The notes: a model not told the origin generated them from the letters alone. Counted from the stretch's first letter, positions 13,348 through 22,221 are shown. The stretch: 34,790 nucleotides of DNA from JBGLNJ01 sp964353405 (GCA_964353405.1 CAYGWJ010000302.1:1-34790), one strand, 5' to 3'. Made by a program: numbers and translations.

Positions 13348-14883
13348 TAACTCTTTTCGCAAAAATAACCGATCCCCGGTCTGCTCGGTTCGATTGACCA
13401 CATCCACGTACAAATCCCGATAGCCCATCGCGCGATAGAACGCGCGCGTGTCGGCATAGGGTGGATAGAATTCCGAGTCGGCCACGGTCCACAATTCCAC
13501 AGCCCTGACGCCGGCCTGCCGGAGCTTGTCCTCCATCACACGCACGAGCGCCTTGCCCACGCCTTTGCCGCGCCAGTCGCGGTGAACGCCAATCCAATAC
13601 AGCTCCACCACGCCGGGTTCCTTGTGGAACTTGGGCTCGCCCCAGCTGGCCAGGCCCACCGGCTCGCCGTCCACTTCGGCCACGAGCGCGGCCTCGTCGC
13701 GCAAGTCGGGCGTTATCTCGGCTTCGATGCTGTTGGGTGTGAACCACTCGGGCAGTGTCCGCACGATTTCAATGAGAGCCTCGATATCCTCGGTGCGTTT
13801 CTCGCGCACGACGAGTGTGCCTTGGGGCAATTTGCGGAAGCTCGATACGGCCGGCAATCCGCCGGCCGGCTGCGCAGCCAGCACCGCGCGAACGATGGCG
13901 CGCGCCATCGCTTCGGCGGCGTATGCGCCAATGATGTTGACGTCGGCCTTGTGTCCGCCCGTTGCCAGCGCAAAGAGGGTATCGCCATCCAACATCGTGT
14001 GCGCCGGGCGAACCGTGCGCGCCAACCCATCGTGCGCCATCTGCGCTACCTTGTTGACTTGTTCCTTGTTCAAGTCCGCATTCGCGGCAATGACGCCGAT
14101 GACGGTATTGTTGAAAGGTCTGGAAGCAAAGCTCATGATGGTCTTGCCGACGAGCGACTTGATCACCGCCAGCGTGTCAGCCAAGTGCGGCACCTCGGAC
14201 CGGACACTCGGCTCGCTTCTACGTGCCCCCAGGCCCAGCGCGCCCGCAATCGTTGCGCCCATGTCCATCTTGCGCGCGCCAGCGATGATTTGACCTGTGC
14301 TCGGCTCGATCACATCGCCGAACGCATTGACGGCCACAATGGCGCCGACGATCAGCCCGCCGCCCAGGTCAATGCTGGCCGTGCCGAGACCGGCTTTCAT
14401 CGCCTGGCCCATGCCATAGATTTTCCCAACCGTCGCGCCGCAGCCTGCGCCTACATTGCCTTCCGCCACCGGGCCTGAACTGGCTGCTTCGCAGGCCGCA
14501 TAACCCATCGCCGAGTCGGGGCGCACATCAGCGCGGCCAATGGCCAGGTCATACAGAATTGCCGCCGGAACAATAGGCACTCTGGCCGCGCCCGTTTCAA
14601 AGCCAATGTTGCGTTCCTCGAGCCATTTGACCACGCCACTCGCCGCATCCAGCCCAAATGCGCTCCCGCCGGAAAGGACGACGGCGTGCGCTTTCTGGAC
14701 CAGGTGCATCGGGCGGAGCGCATCCGTTTCCCGCGTGCCAGGCGAGCCGCCGCGTTGGTCCATCCCCGCGACCGCGCCCTCGGTGCAGAGCACAACGGTC
14801 ACGCCGGTCATCGCCGCGTCATTTTGCGCGTGGCCCACCTGAATGCCGGGCACATCGGTGATTGCGTTGAAAAGTTTAGCCAT
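13342..14883 (-). CDS. P1-family peptidase (DmpA/NylC-like) fused to a GNAT domain
   Basis: Residues 1 to about 345 are a family S58/P1 N-terminal-nucleophile hydrolase, the DmpA aminopeptidase / NylC nylon-oligomer hydrolase group. Motifs are ITDVPGIQVGHAQ at the start, VVLSGGSAFGLDAASGV (69-84), GPVAEGNVGAGCGATVGK (137-154), and RPFNNT260 followed by VIGVIAANADL. In this family the precursor self-cleaves before the Thr/Ser nucleophile, so N259/T260 is the predicted cut. Residues about 356 to 513 form a complete GNAT acetyltransferase, with VHRDWRGKGVGKAL (433-446) as the acetyl-CoA loop. The frame is continuous. Stand-alone P1 peptidases end near residue 345, so this is a fusion. It lies 15 bases downstream of the FecR-like gene. 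Confidence 0.9.
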   Translation of the reverse strand: MAKLFNAITDVPGIQVGHAQNDAAMTGVTVVLCTEGAVAGMDQRGGSPGTRETDALRPMHLVQKAHAVVLSGGSAFGLDAASGVVKWLEERNIGFETGAARVPIVPAAILYDLAIGRADVRPDSAMGYAACEAASSGPVAEGNVGAGCGATVGKIYGMGQAMKAGLGTASIDLGGGLIVGAIVAVNAFGDVIEPSTGQIIAGARKMDMGATIAGALGLGARRSEPSVRSEVPHLADTLAVIKSLVGKTIMSFASRPFNNTVIGVIAANADLNKEQVNKVAQMAHDGLARTVRPAHTMLDGDTLFALATGGHKADVNIIGAYAAEAMARAIVRAVLAAQPAGGLPAVSSFRKLPQGTLVVREKRTEDIEALIEIVRTLPEWFTPNSIEAEITPDLRDEAALVAEVDGEPVGLASWGEPKFHKEPGVVELYWIGVHRDWRGKGVGKALVRVMEDKLRQAGVRAVELWTVADSEFYPPYADTRAFYRAMGYRDLYVDVVNRTEQTGDRLFLRKELA

Positions 14884-14898
14884 TGGGGGCTTGTGTTT

Positions 14899-16170
14899 TT
14901 ATTCCTGGCCCACCAGCTCGACTTCGTCCACTTGCGATTGGTAGGTATGTCCCGAAGCATAAATCGAAATGGATTTGACAAACACCGGGGGCGCTCCGAC
15001 CTTGGTCAAAATCGGAATGAGGTTGTCCGATTCGAAAGAGTACCACACCCCGCTGACCGCGCGGATGTGGATGTTGCGCGGGTTGCAAGTGTTGCAAAAC
15101 TCGGGGTTAAAGTTGTTGGGGTCGGGCTGATAGTAAAAACCTTGCTGCCAGAACCGCGGTTCGCCATTGTCGTCCACATAGTCCAGCCGCACCATGACCG
15201 GGCACTCGGTGCCAGCCGTGCCGCACAGGGGCACGTCCTGTTGAAGCACGCGCACGACGATGCGCAATTGCAGTGACCCAAAACCGCGTATATCGCGGTT
15301 GATGTCTTGCTTGATGCCCGTTTCGGCAAAGCCCTGGCCAATCCGTGAGAGGTCCAACGCCTGGCGGCCTTCGACGCTGACGTTGGTCGCTTCCCCGCGT
15401 GATTCACCTTCAATCTGCGGGTCGAGCGTATACACTTTCCAGGCGGCGCCGAGCGGCTCTCGAAAGTCGCTGTAACCGGACAGCAGATTGCGCGCTGCTG
15501 GCATCGCGCCGGTCACTCCACTACCGGTCGGAACGGCAACCCGCTGACCGCGCTCAAGCTGCACGACGGACCGGTTTGCTTTGGCGACGACAAAAGCCTG
15601 CCCATCGCCAATCGTCACCTGCGTTTCTTGGTTGTTCGCCTCCACGGCGACGCCGCCCTCGGAGAGCTGAACGAGCGCCTGTGGCGTGACGATCTGGAAC
15701 AGCAGGCTGCGGGCCGGGTTGGGAGGGGCGGTCACGCGGATGCGCCCACTGTCCATCCGCAGCATCGCCTGGTTGGGTTCAGGGCTGAGCCGCGAAAGGA
15801 GGGGCGTGCTGGCGCGGATGAGCTGGAGGCGTGTACCCCGGTAAATCTGCACGCTGGAGAGCGTGGTGGTGACGGCGTTGCGAGGGCGTATGTACAGCAG
15901 GCCCTGGTCGGTCGGCCCCGTGGTGATCTCGATGTTTTCGCGTCCCTGGCACAGGTCGTCTTGGCGGCTGGTGGCCGGGAAGGGGACATTGGTGCTGGGA
16001 CAAGTAACCAGCAGCGTGCCTTCCTGCACATCCAGCGTGACGAATTGTCCGGTATAGGAATAGCGTACGAACCACTGAACCGCCAGCGGCGTGCCAATCA
16101 CCAGGACGAGGCAGGCGGCAAACGATAACAAGAGCACCGTCCAGGCCAGGCGCTCATAGTTTTGTCTCAT
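14899..16170 (-). CDS. FecR-like membrane-anchored surface protein
   Basis: This protein has 423 residues if ATG 16170 (MRQNYERLAW) is used; upstream codons look non-coding. One transmembrane segment (about residues 8-30) precedes a large external part. Residues of about 40-240 resemble the FecR domain of repeated beta-strands (DVQEGTLLVTC, RMDSGRIRVTAPPN, IVTPQALVQLSEGGVAVEAN, TQVTIGDGQAFV, LERGQRVAVPTG). The C-terminal part of about 180 residues looks like a beta-sandwich with paired cysteines (CGTAGTEC, CNTC). No sigma-factor gene is next to it, so a classic FecIR switch is unlikely. Cell-envelope sensing or a surface structural role is possible. Confidence 0.7.
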   Translation of the reverse strand: MRQNYERLAWTVLLLSFAACLVLVIGTPLAVQWFVRYSYTGQFVTLDVQEGTLLVTCPSTNVPFPATSRQDDLCQGRENIEITTGPTDQGLLYIRPRNAVTTTLSSVQIYRGTRLQLIRASTPLLSRLSPEPNQAMLRMDSGRIRVTAPPNPARSLLFQIVTPQALVQLSEGGVAVEANNQETQVTIGDGQAFVVAKANRSVVQLERGQRVAVPTGSGVTGAMPAARNLLSGYSDFREPLGAAWKVYTLDPQIEGESRGEATNVSVEGRQALDLSRIGQGFAETGIKQDINRDIRGFGSLQLRIVVRVLQQDVPLCGTAGTECPVMVRLDYVDDNGEPRFWQQGFYYQPDPNNFNPEFCNTCNPRNIHIRAVSGVWYSFESDNLIPILTKVGAPPVFVKSISIYASGHTYQSQVDEVELVGQE

Positions 16171-16204
16171 AGAATGTCCATAGAGTGGCCAAGATTGCGG
16201 ATGG

Positions 16205-16233
16205 ATTCTACCACGTGCAGTATGAATCGCCAA
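16205..16233 (-). promoter_or_regulatory. Possible promoter for the FecR-like gene
   Basis: On the minus strand TTGGCG (16228-16233), a 17-base spacer and TAGAAT (16205-16210) precede the start at 16170 by about 35 bases. It lies in the 131-base gap after the acylphosphatase gene. Confidence 0.4.
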
Positions 16234-16301
16234 CCTCGCCAGCGCCCTCACCTATTCCGTGCTCTGGGCGGAACGGCGCGCAAGTGGGGCCGGGGAGGGT
16301 C

Positions 16302-16607
16302 CTACAGATAGCGTACGCGGAAAGTGGCAAATTCGCCTGTGGCTTTTTCCCAGCCGACCTCGACGCCCATCACCGTGGCGGCAGGCGGGCCGCGCCGCAG
16401 CCAGTCCAACAGCGATTGCACAGCCGGGCGTGTCCCTTCGGCGACGACTTCAACCGCGCCGTCCCAGCGGTTTGCTACCCAGCCAGTCAGGCCCAGTGCC
16501 ACGGCCTCACGGCTGGTGTAATAGCGAAAGTTGACGCCCTGCACGATGCCGCTGACGATGGCATGCAGGCGGACAGGGTCGGCGGATTTGGTTCTGGTCT
16601 TGCTCAT
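16302..16607 (-). CDS. acyP: Acylphosphatase
   Basis: This 101-residue protein has both signatures of the acylphosphatase family: GIVQGVNFRYYT with the phosphate-binding arginine, and GWVANRWDGAVEVVAEG with the catalytic asparagine. It hydrolyses carboxyl-phosphate bonds of acyl phosphates. There is a short N-terminal extension (MSKTRTKSAD) before the ferredoxin-like fold. It is divergent from the acyl-CoA synthetase gene, a suggestive but unproven link since that enzyme works through an acyl phosphate. Confidence 0.93.
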   Translation of the reverse strand: MSKTRTKSADPVRLHAIVSGIVQGVNFRYYTSREAVALGLTGWVANRWDGAVEVVAEGTRPAVQSLLDWLRRGPPAATVMGVEVGWEKATGEFATFRVRYL

Positions 16608-16679
16608 GACGGCCTCGCGAAACTTGGGTCATGTTCAGTGTGATTCTATCATGAAAAGTAAAGGAGGGGAAAAGGCAGG

Positions 16680-16708
16680 TTGTGTTTTTCCCTGGCCCTT
16701 GCTACAAT
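16680..16708 (+). promoter_or_regulatory. Promoter of the acyl-CoA synthetase gene
   Basis: TTGTGT (16680-16685), a 17-base spacer and TACAAT (16703-16708) lie 27 bases before the ATG at 16735. GGAGGTG (16719-16725) provides a strong ribosome site. Confidence 0.5.
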
Positions 16709-16734
16709 CGTCGGTAACGGAGGTGAACCCAACT

Positions 16735-18783
16735 ATGCAGCACTTTTTTGATCCTCACAGCATCGTCGTCATCGGTGTCTCCGAACGGCCCGATAACCTG
16801 GCGCGTAACATTATCATTAATCTGCGCAACTTTGGGTATCGCGGCCAGCTCTATGCTGTCGGCAGACAAACCGGCTCTGTCCTCGATGTGCCAATTGTCA
16901 CCTCGGTGGAAGAAATCCCTCAAGGCATTGACCTGGCGGTGATCCTCACCCCGGCAGCGGCAGTGCCTGACCTGGTGGACGCGTGCGGGCGCACCGGCAT
17001 CCGCAGCATCGTCATCGAGTCGGGCGGCTTTAGTGAGTATTCTGAAGCGGGTCGTGTTCTGGAAGAGCGATTGAAGCAAGTCGCCGGCAAATGGGGCATT
17101 CGTTTCGTCGGCCCAAATTGCATCAGTGTCGTCAATCTACAGAAAGATGTGTGCCTGCCGTTCGCGTCCATCTCGCCCATCGGCACACGACTGGGGCCGG
17201 CGTCGGTCATCGCGCAAAGTGGCGGAGTTTCGATCACGTACCTTGACCAGCTGTCGTCTTCCGGTGTCGGGGCTAACAAAGTGATCAGCATCGGCAACAA
17301 GGCCGATTTCAACGAGACCGACTATTTGACTTTTCTTCTCGATGACCCCACCACGCAAATGATTGTCCTCTATCTCGAATCCTTCGGTGATGGGCGGCGG
17401 TTGATGGAACTGGCTCGCTCTTCACCCAAGCCCATCATCGTTCACAAGTCGAATCGAAGCCAGGCCAGCCAGGCGATTGCGCTTTCGCACACGGCAGCGC
17501 TGGCCGCCGACGACCGCATCGTGAGCGCGGCGTTGCGCCAGGCAGGCATCCTGCGCACGGAAAGCTTTGAGGACACGGTGAGCGTTGCACGTGGACTGGC
17601 TCTGCCTCCGGTGCGCGGGAACGACCTGGTCATCATCTCGCGCTCCGGCGGCCACGCCGTTATCGCAGCCGATGTGGCCGAGCGGTATGGCTTTCGCCTC
17701 GCGCCACTTTCGGACGAGTTTGAACGAGTTGTGCGCACATTCAATCGCGCCGACGTCATAGCCCTGACGAATCCGGTTGATCTGGGCACGATTTTTGACT
17801 TTGGCCTTTACGCGCAAATTGTGCAAGCGTGTTTGCAGACCCTTGCGCCCGACGCGATTCTCTTGATCAACACCTACAGCATTACCGAGACAGACGGCGC
17901 GCACCGTCTGGCGCAGCGTGTGGAGCAAATTGTCCGCGAGTCCGGGCGGCCTGTGGCTTTGTGCGTCTACACGCAAGGCGACGACCGGCAGGTGCTTCAG
18001 GAGCAAGTGGGCTTGCCGCTTTTTGGCGAGATCGAGCACGCTGTGCGCGGGCTGGCCGCATCCAGGGACCGATACCGCTGGCAAATGCGCCATCATGGCG
18101 AGGTTGTCCAAGTGGCAGATGCGCCACCGGATGTGAAACGCTGGCTGAGTGCGACGGGCGTCGTTACGACAGACGCGGCGCTGCAGGTCTGCCAGGCGTA
18201 TGACATTCCGGTCGCTGCGTGGGAGACGGCGTCCAACCCTGACCAGGCTGCGCGCGCGGCTGACCGGCTGGGCTATTCCGTGGCGCTCAAGGTTCTCGAC
18301 GCGAATGTGACCCACAAATCGGATGCGGGCGGAGTGGTATTGGGGCTGGCGAACGCAGATCAAGTTCGACGTGAAGCAGCCGTGATGCTGCGCGGCGCGC
18401 CTTGTATCCGGTTGATGGTTCAGCGCATGGCTGGCGAGGGCGTGGAAGTGATCCTGGGGGGCAAGCGTGATCACACTTTTGGGCCAGTGGTGATGTTTGG
18501 TCTGGGCGGCATTCACGTCGAGGTGTTGGAAGATGTGACATTCCGCGTGGCTCCGCTCAGCCGCGCCGATGCGGAGGAGATGATCGAAGAGGTGCGCGGC
18601 AGGCGCTTGCTCGACGGCGTGCGCGGCAAGCTGCCCGTGGATCGCAAGGCTTTGATTGAGGCGTTGCTGTCGCTCTCGCGGTTGCTCGTAGAGAATCCTT
18701 GTATAACTGAAGTGGACATCAATCCGCTGATTGTCTTGCACCGGGGATGTATCGCCGTGGATGCGCGGATAGTGACAGGGTAG
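16735..18783 (+). CDS. ADP-forming acetate/acyl-CoA synthetase (single chain)
   Basis: This 682-residue enzyme interconverts acyl-CoA + ADP + Pi and free acid + ATP + CoA. Domain order is a CoA-binding Rossmann domain (about 1-130, DPHSIVVIGVSERPDNLARNI), succinyl-CoA-ligase-like domains with the phosphohistidine LSHTAALA (H252), then an ATP-grasp domain from about residue 465 (YSVALKVLDANVTHKSDAGGVVLGL, FGLGGIHVEVLEDV, CITEVDINPLIV). This order and size match fused alpha-beta ACD proteins of bacteria and archaea, which conserve energy from acyl-CoA in fermentation. The start is ATG 16735 after GGAGGTG. It converges on xth with only four bases between the stops. Confidence 0.92.
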   Translation: MQHFFDPHSIVVIGVSERPDNLARNIIINLRNFGYRGQLYAVGRQTGSVLDVPIVTSVEEIPQGIDLAVILTPAAAVPDLVDACGRTGIRSIVIESGGFSEYSEAGRVLEERLKQVAGKWGIRFVGPNCISVVNLQKDVCLPFASISPIGTRLGPASVIAQSGGVSITYLDQLSSSGVGANKVISIGNKADFNETDYLTFLLDDPTTQMIVLYLESFGDGRRLMELARSSPKPIIVHKSNRSQASQAIALSHTAALAADDRIVSAALRQAGILRTESFEDTVSVARGLALPPVRGNDLVIISRSGGHAVIAADVAERYGFRLAPLSDEFERVVRTFNRADVIALTNPVDLGTIFDFGLYAQIVQACLQTLAPDAILLINTYSITETDGAHRLAQRVEQIVRESGRPVALCVYTQGDDRQVLQEQVGLPLFGEIEHAVRGLAASRDRYRWQMRHHGEVVQVADAPPDVKRWLSATGVVTTDAALQVCQAYDIPVAAWETASNPDQAARAADRLGYSVALKVLDANVTHKSDAGGVVLGLANADQVRREAAVMLRGAPCIRLMVQRMAGEGVEVILGGKRDHTFGPVVMFGLGGIHVEVLEDVTFRVAPLSRADAEEMIEEVRGRRLLDGVRGKLPVDRKALIEALLSLSRLLVENPCITEVDINPLIVLHRGCIAVDARIVTG

Positions 18784-18787
18784 GGCG

Positions 18788-19570
18788 CTAGACCTTCAGC
18801 CGCAATCCCACGGGACAGTGATCGCTACCCACGACCTCGGGCAAAATGAACGCGTCGTCTACCCGGTCGAGCAGTTCGTGGGCGACGAAGAAATAGTCAA
18901 TCCGCCAACCAATGTTCCGGGAGCGCGCGCGCGTCACCATAGACCACCACGTGTATTGCCCACCCAGATCGGGATGCAGGTGACGGAAGGTGTCCACATA
19001 ACCGGCTTGCATGACCTTGTCCATCCATGCACGCTCCTCCGGTAGAAAACCGGTGTTGCCCTGATTCTCGCGCGGATGGGCCAGGTCAATCTCCTTATGC
19101 GCCGTGTTCACGTCGCCGCAAAAGATGACGGCTTCGCCCCTCGCGCGCAGCCTTTCGCACTTGTCCAGGAAGGCGTCGTAGAAGGCCATCTTGTACGGCA
19201 CGCGGCTGAGGTCGCGGCTGCCGTTCGGGAAATAGCAGTTGATCAGCGTGAAGGTGGGATACCGCGCGATGATCGTGCGGCCTTCGTCGTCAAACTTGTC
19301 CAGGCCCAGCCCGAGTTGCACCGACAGCGGTTCTATCTTGGTGAGGAGAGCTGTGCCGCTGTAGCCCCGTTTCCTGATCGAGGGATTCCAGATGCCACGA
19401 TAGCCGGTCGGCTGAGCCATGCCATCCGGCAGTTCTGTTTCCTCCGCGCGTGTTTCTTGCAAGCAGAGGATGTCGGGCTGGGCCAGGGTGAACCAATCCA
19501 GGAAGCCTTTTTTGTGGACGGCCCGCGCGCCGTTAATGTTCCACGAAAGCAGTGTGATGGTTTCTGTCAT
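18788..19570 (-). CDS. xth: Exodeoxyribonuclease III / AP endonuclease
   Basis: This 260-residue enzyme of the exonuclease-endonuclease-phosphatase fold repairs abasic sites and trims 3' ends. Catalytic motifs are LSWNINGARA (Asn), LCLQETRAEE (metal-binding Glu), FCGDVNTAHKEIDL (Asp and Asn), a late WRIDYFFV segment and GSDHCPVGL (Asp-His pair). The start is ATG 19570 (MTETITLLSW), one base past the pth stop, so the two are translationally close. A start seven codons further upstream (19591) would lie inside pth. Confidence 0.94.
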   Translation of the reverse strand: MTETITLLSWNINGARAVHKKGFLDWFTLAQPDILCLQETRAEETELPDGMAQPTGYRGIWNPSIRKRGYSGTALLTKIEPLSVQLGLGLDKFDDEGRTIIARYPTFTLINCYFPNGSRDLSRVPYKMAFYDAFLDKCERLRARGEAVIFCGDVNTAHKEIDLAHPRENQGNTGFLPEERAWMDKVMQAGYVDTFRHLHPDLGGQYTWWSMVTRARSRNIGWRIDYFFVAHELLDRVDDAFILPEVVGSDHCPVGLRLKV

Positions 19571-19571
19571 T

Positions 19572-20204
19572 TCAGTCGTCCGCCGTGGCATTAAACTTGT
19601 TCATCGCAGCCACAATCCCTTCGGCCAGGAAACATTCGATGGATTCGACGGCTCGATCACGCGCCGTGTCCATCAGGATTTCCTCATCCCGTGAAAAAGG
19701 TTGCAGCACGTAAGCGGCTGGGTCCATCCGGCCCGGCGGACGACCGATGCCGATGCGCAGGCGCGCAAACTCTTGCGTGCCCAGCCGTGTGATGATGGAG
19801 CGCATCCCGTTGTGGCCGCCGTGTCCGCCCTCGCTGCGCAATCGAAGCGATCCGCTCGGTCGGTCGAGGTCATCGTACACGATGAGCAGCCGTGTCGGTT
19901 CGACCTTGTAAAAGCGTGCCAGCGGCCCCACGGCCCGTCCGCTGTTGTTCATCCAGGTCTGCGGCTTGGCCAGAACCAGGCGCACGCCGCCGATGCGCCC
20001 GGTGGCGAGGATCGCTTCATTCTGCACGCGGGAAAAATTCAGCCCGTGCTTGTCCGCCAACCGGCTGACGACCTGGAAGCCGATGTTGTGGCGCGTCTGC
20101 GCGTACTCGCGGCCTGGATTGCCCAGCCCGGCGACGAGTGACACATCGCCTGCCGTCTGGTTTTCGTGTCCCTTTTTGGAAAGTCTTGCGATCAGTGATT
20201 GCAT
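19572..20204 (-). CDS. pth: Peptidyl-tRNA hydrolase
   Basis: This 210-residue enzyme releases peptides from peptidyl-tRNA dropped by ribosomes. Motifs are VAGLGNPGREYAQTRHNIGF with N29 and the catalytic H39, KPQTWMNNSGRAV, VYDDLDRPSGSLRLR with the catalytic Asp, and GGHGGHNGMRSI. The start is ATG 20204 (MQSLIARL); codons further upstream run into the palindromic repeat at 20219-20265 and would give a non-conserved extension. The product keeps about 20 residues before the usual first strand. Confidence 0.94.
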   Translation of the reverse strand: MQSLIARLSKKGHENQTAGDVSLVAGLGNPGREYAQTRHNIGFQVVSRLADKHGLNFSRVQNEAILATGRIGGVRLVLAKPQTWMNNSGRAVGPLARFYKVEPTRLLIVYDDLDRPSGSLRLRSEGGHGGHNGMRSIITRLGTQEFARLRIGIGRPPGRMDPAAYVLQPFSRDEEILMDTARDRAVESIECFLAEGIVAAMNKFNATADD

Positions 20205-20218
20205 GTTGAATACGTGAT

Positions 20219-20265
20219 ACGTGCTGCGTGTTGCGTGATCCCGAATCACGCGGCACGCAGCACGT
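20219..20265. repeat. Palindromic intergenic repeat, TGCTGCGT family
   Basis: A 21-base arm at 20219-20239 pairs with 20245-20265 with two mismatches and a 5-base loop, giving a very stable hairpin. It lies between the Ig-like surface protein gene and pth on the minus strand. A shorter relative with the same TGCTGCGT/ACGCAGCA arms is at 33384-33406. It may end transcription of the upstream gene. Confidence 0.8.
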
Positions 20266-20314
20266 CGGAAGCAGCGTGTTGCCGGATGGTAGCGTTCGTC
20301 AGATGACGGCGCGT

Positions 20315-21052
20315 TTATTCTTTAGCCAGGGGCGGCCTCCGCAATCGCCGCCAGGTCCATCGCGCGATCCCACGTGCGCCCACGACGATGCCCCACACTA
20401 CAAAGATCAAAAAGGTGTACAGTGCGCCGTTGCAGAACGCCTGCCCAAAGCCGGCAAAGTTGACCTGGATGGATGGCGTGCGCGGGCTGCCGGGTGTGAC
20501 AACGGATGCCGCGCCGGGCTTGGCTGTGGACACCGCCTGCGGCGTGGAAGTGGGCGGCTGGGCGATGATGACGGTCGGCGTCGCGCCACTGCCGGGCGTC
20601 GGTGAAGGCGGAATCGTCGGCCCGGGCAGTGGGGTGGGGGAAGCCTCCGGAGTGGGTGTGCCCTGGTTGATGCTCAGGTTGTTGACGACAAAGTCAACCG
20701 TCTTGTCGTCGTTGCGCACGACGCGCAACCGCAAGCGGTAAACGCCCGGTTGGAGTTTGCTCGTGTCCCATGTCCCCAGGGAGCCGTTGTTTGTGATTTG
20801 ATTGTTCACGCTGGCAATCATCTGCCAGTTCTCGGGCGAACTCTGCAAAGCCCAGGCCAGCTCATAGTGCTCGAACTTGGCGTGGAAGGCATTGCCCGTG
20901 ATCTGCACGACGCCGGTGATCTGCGCACCGTCACGGGGCGAGGTGATAAGGGCTTGTTGATCCTGCGCGCTCGGAGCGGCGGCGATAGGCCAGGCGGCAG
21001 CCAAAGCCGCGATCAATAGTGCGCAGGATAGAATAAAACGAGCCAGACGCAT
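20315..21052 (-). CDS. Exported Ig-like protein with Thr/Pro-rich stalk and C-terminal membrane anchor
   Basis: This protein has 245 residues. A signal peptide (MRLARFILSCALLIAALAAA, cut probably near AAAPSA) is followed by one beta-sandwich domain of about 100 residues (ALITSPRDGAQITGVVQITG, WDTSKLQPGVYRLRLRVVR), the pattern of bacterial Ig-like domains on surface proteins. A stalk rich in Thr and Pro (about 132-190) comes next, then one transmembrane helix near the C-terminus (LYTFLIFVVWGIVVGA) and a basic tail. Cell-surface attachment is therefore predicted. The function is unknown. Confidence 0.8.
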   Translation of the reverse strand: MRLARFILSCALLIAALAAAWPIAAAPSAQDQQALITSPRDGAQITGVVQITGNAFHAKFEHYELAWALQSSPENWQMIASVNNQITNNGSLGTWDTSKLQPGVYRLRLRVVRNDDKTVDFVVNNLSINQGTPTPEASPTPLPGPTIPPSPTPGSGATPTVIIAQPPTSTPQAVSTAKPGAASVVTPGSPRTPSIQVNFAGFGQAFCNGALYTFLIFVVWGIVVGARGIARWTWRRLRRPPLAKE

Positions 21053-21085
21053 GACAGTTCCTTATTCGGGTGACATTGCGCGGCA

Positions 21086-21091
21086 AGTGTA
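21086..21091 (-). promoter_or_regulatory. Possible extended -10 element
   Basis: On the minus strand TGTTACACT gives an extended -10 (TG, one base, TACACT) about 35 bases upstream of the start at 21052. No matched -35 box was found. Confidence 0.3.
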
Positions 21092-21098
21092 ACACAGG

Positions 21099-22163
21099 TC
21101 AAGCGTTTTTGCCATTCATGACCTGGCGCATCGCCTCGATGGCCGCTTCAATGTCGCTTGAATCAATCCAGCAATGCGTGACCGCACGGAAGCGACGCGG
21201 CCCGAGCGAAAGCAATCGCACAGCGTGCTGCTCTAAAGCTTGCACGAACTCTGCTTCGCTCAGCTTCGTCACTGGCGCAAACCGGAAATAAGCGATGTTG
21301 GTGTGCACCGGCTCGGCGACGAGACCTGGAATCTCGGCGATGCCTTGCATCAAGCGGCGCGCGTTGGTATGGTCTTCTGCCAGGCGGTCCACCATCTTTG
21401 TGAGCGAGATGATGCCAGCCGCTGCCAACACGCCCGCCTGGCGCATCCCGCCGCCGACCATCTTGCGGTTGCGCCGCGCTTCATAGATAAACTCGCGAGT
21501 GCCGCACAAGAGCGACCCGACCGGCGAACTCAATCCCTTTGACAAACAGAACTGGATCGAATCAGCGGGCGCGGCCAGCTCTTTCACCTCCGCACCCAAG
21601 GCAACGGCTGCGTTGAAAATGCGTGCGCCGTCTACATGCAATTTCAATCCACGGGACTGGGCGCGGTTACCCACCGCTTGCATGTACTCGACGGTGAGGG
21701 GCGTGCCAAAGCACGAGTTATGCGTGTTCTCCAGGCAAATCAGCCGCGTGCGCGGGTAGTGGACATTCTCAACACGAATCGCCGCTTCGATGTCGGCCAG
21801 CGCCAGCGTCCCATCCGGCTGATTCTTGACGGTACGCGGGTGGATGCCACCCAGCGCCGCCGCTCCGCCGGCCTCGTTGATGAACGTGTGTGACTGGTCG
21901 CCCACAATCATTTCCTGCCCACGCTGGCAATGCGTCAGCAGTGCGACGAGATTGCCCATCGTCCCGCTCGCGACGAACAAGGCCGCCTCTTTGCCCATCC
22001 GCTCGGCCGCCATCGCTTCGAGCCGGTTGACGGTCGGGTCATCGCCGAGCACGTCGTCGCCAACCTCGGCCCGAAACATGGCCTCCCGCATTTCCTGCGT
22101 GGGCTGAGTGACCGTGTCGCTCCGCAAATCTACACTGCGTCTGCCTGCTTGGATGAATGCCAT
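21099..22163 (-). CDS. ltaE: Low-specificity L-threonine aldolase
   Basis: This 354-residue PLP enzyme of the threonine aldolase/beta-eliminating lyase family cleaves threonine to glycine and acetaldehyde. Motifs are VDLRSDTVTQPTQEMREAM at the start, ASGTMGNLVALL, ENTHNSCFG, LHVDGARIFNAAVALG, and FCLSKGLSSPVGS with the PLP-binding lysine. The start is ATG 22163 (MAFIQAGRR); the frame is open 51 codons further, but that part overlaps the nitrilase-fold gene. It follows that gene by 58 bases on the minus strand and probably shares its promoter. Confidence 0.93.
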   Translation of the reverse strand: MAFIQAGRRSVDLRSDTVTQPTQEMREAMFRAEVGDDVLGDDPTVNRLEAMAAERMGKEAALFVASGTMGNLVALLTHCQRGQEMIVGDQSHTFINEAGGAAALGGIHPRTVKNQPDGTLALADIEAAIRVENVHYPRTRLICLENTHNSCFGTPLTVEYMQAVGNRAQSRGLKLHVDGARIFNAAVALGAEVKELAAPADSIQFCLSKGLSSPVGSLLCGTREFIYEARRNRKMVGGGMRQAGVLAAAGIISLTKMVDRLAEDHTNARRLMQGIAEIPGLVAEPVHTNIAYFRFAPVTKLSEAEFVQALEQHAVRLLSLGPRRFRAVTHCWIDSSDIEAAIEAMRQVMNGKNA

Positions 22164-22221
22164 CTTTTTATCTTTCGTGGTGAATAGAATGGTTGGGTCT
22201 TGGCGTTTTGGCGGTGAGAGA

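Noticed and set aside
14899..16170. FecR anti-sigma regulator with partner sigma factor
   Set aside because: No ECF sigma factor or TonB-dependent receptor gene is adjacent; only the beta-strand pattern resembles FecR.
17422..18741. Minus-strand open frame (439 codons) opposite the acyl-CoA synthetase
   Set aside because: The plus strand has conserved CoA-ligase and ATP-grasp motifs through the whole stretch; the opposite translation is rich in His, Arg and Gln without motifs.
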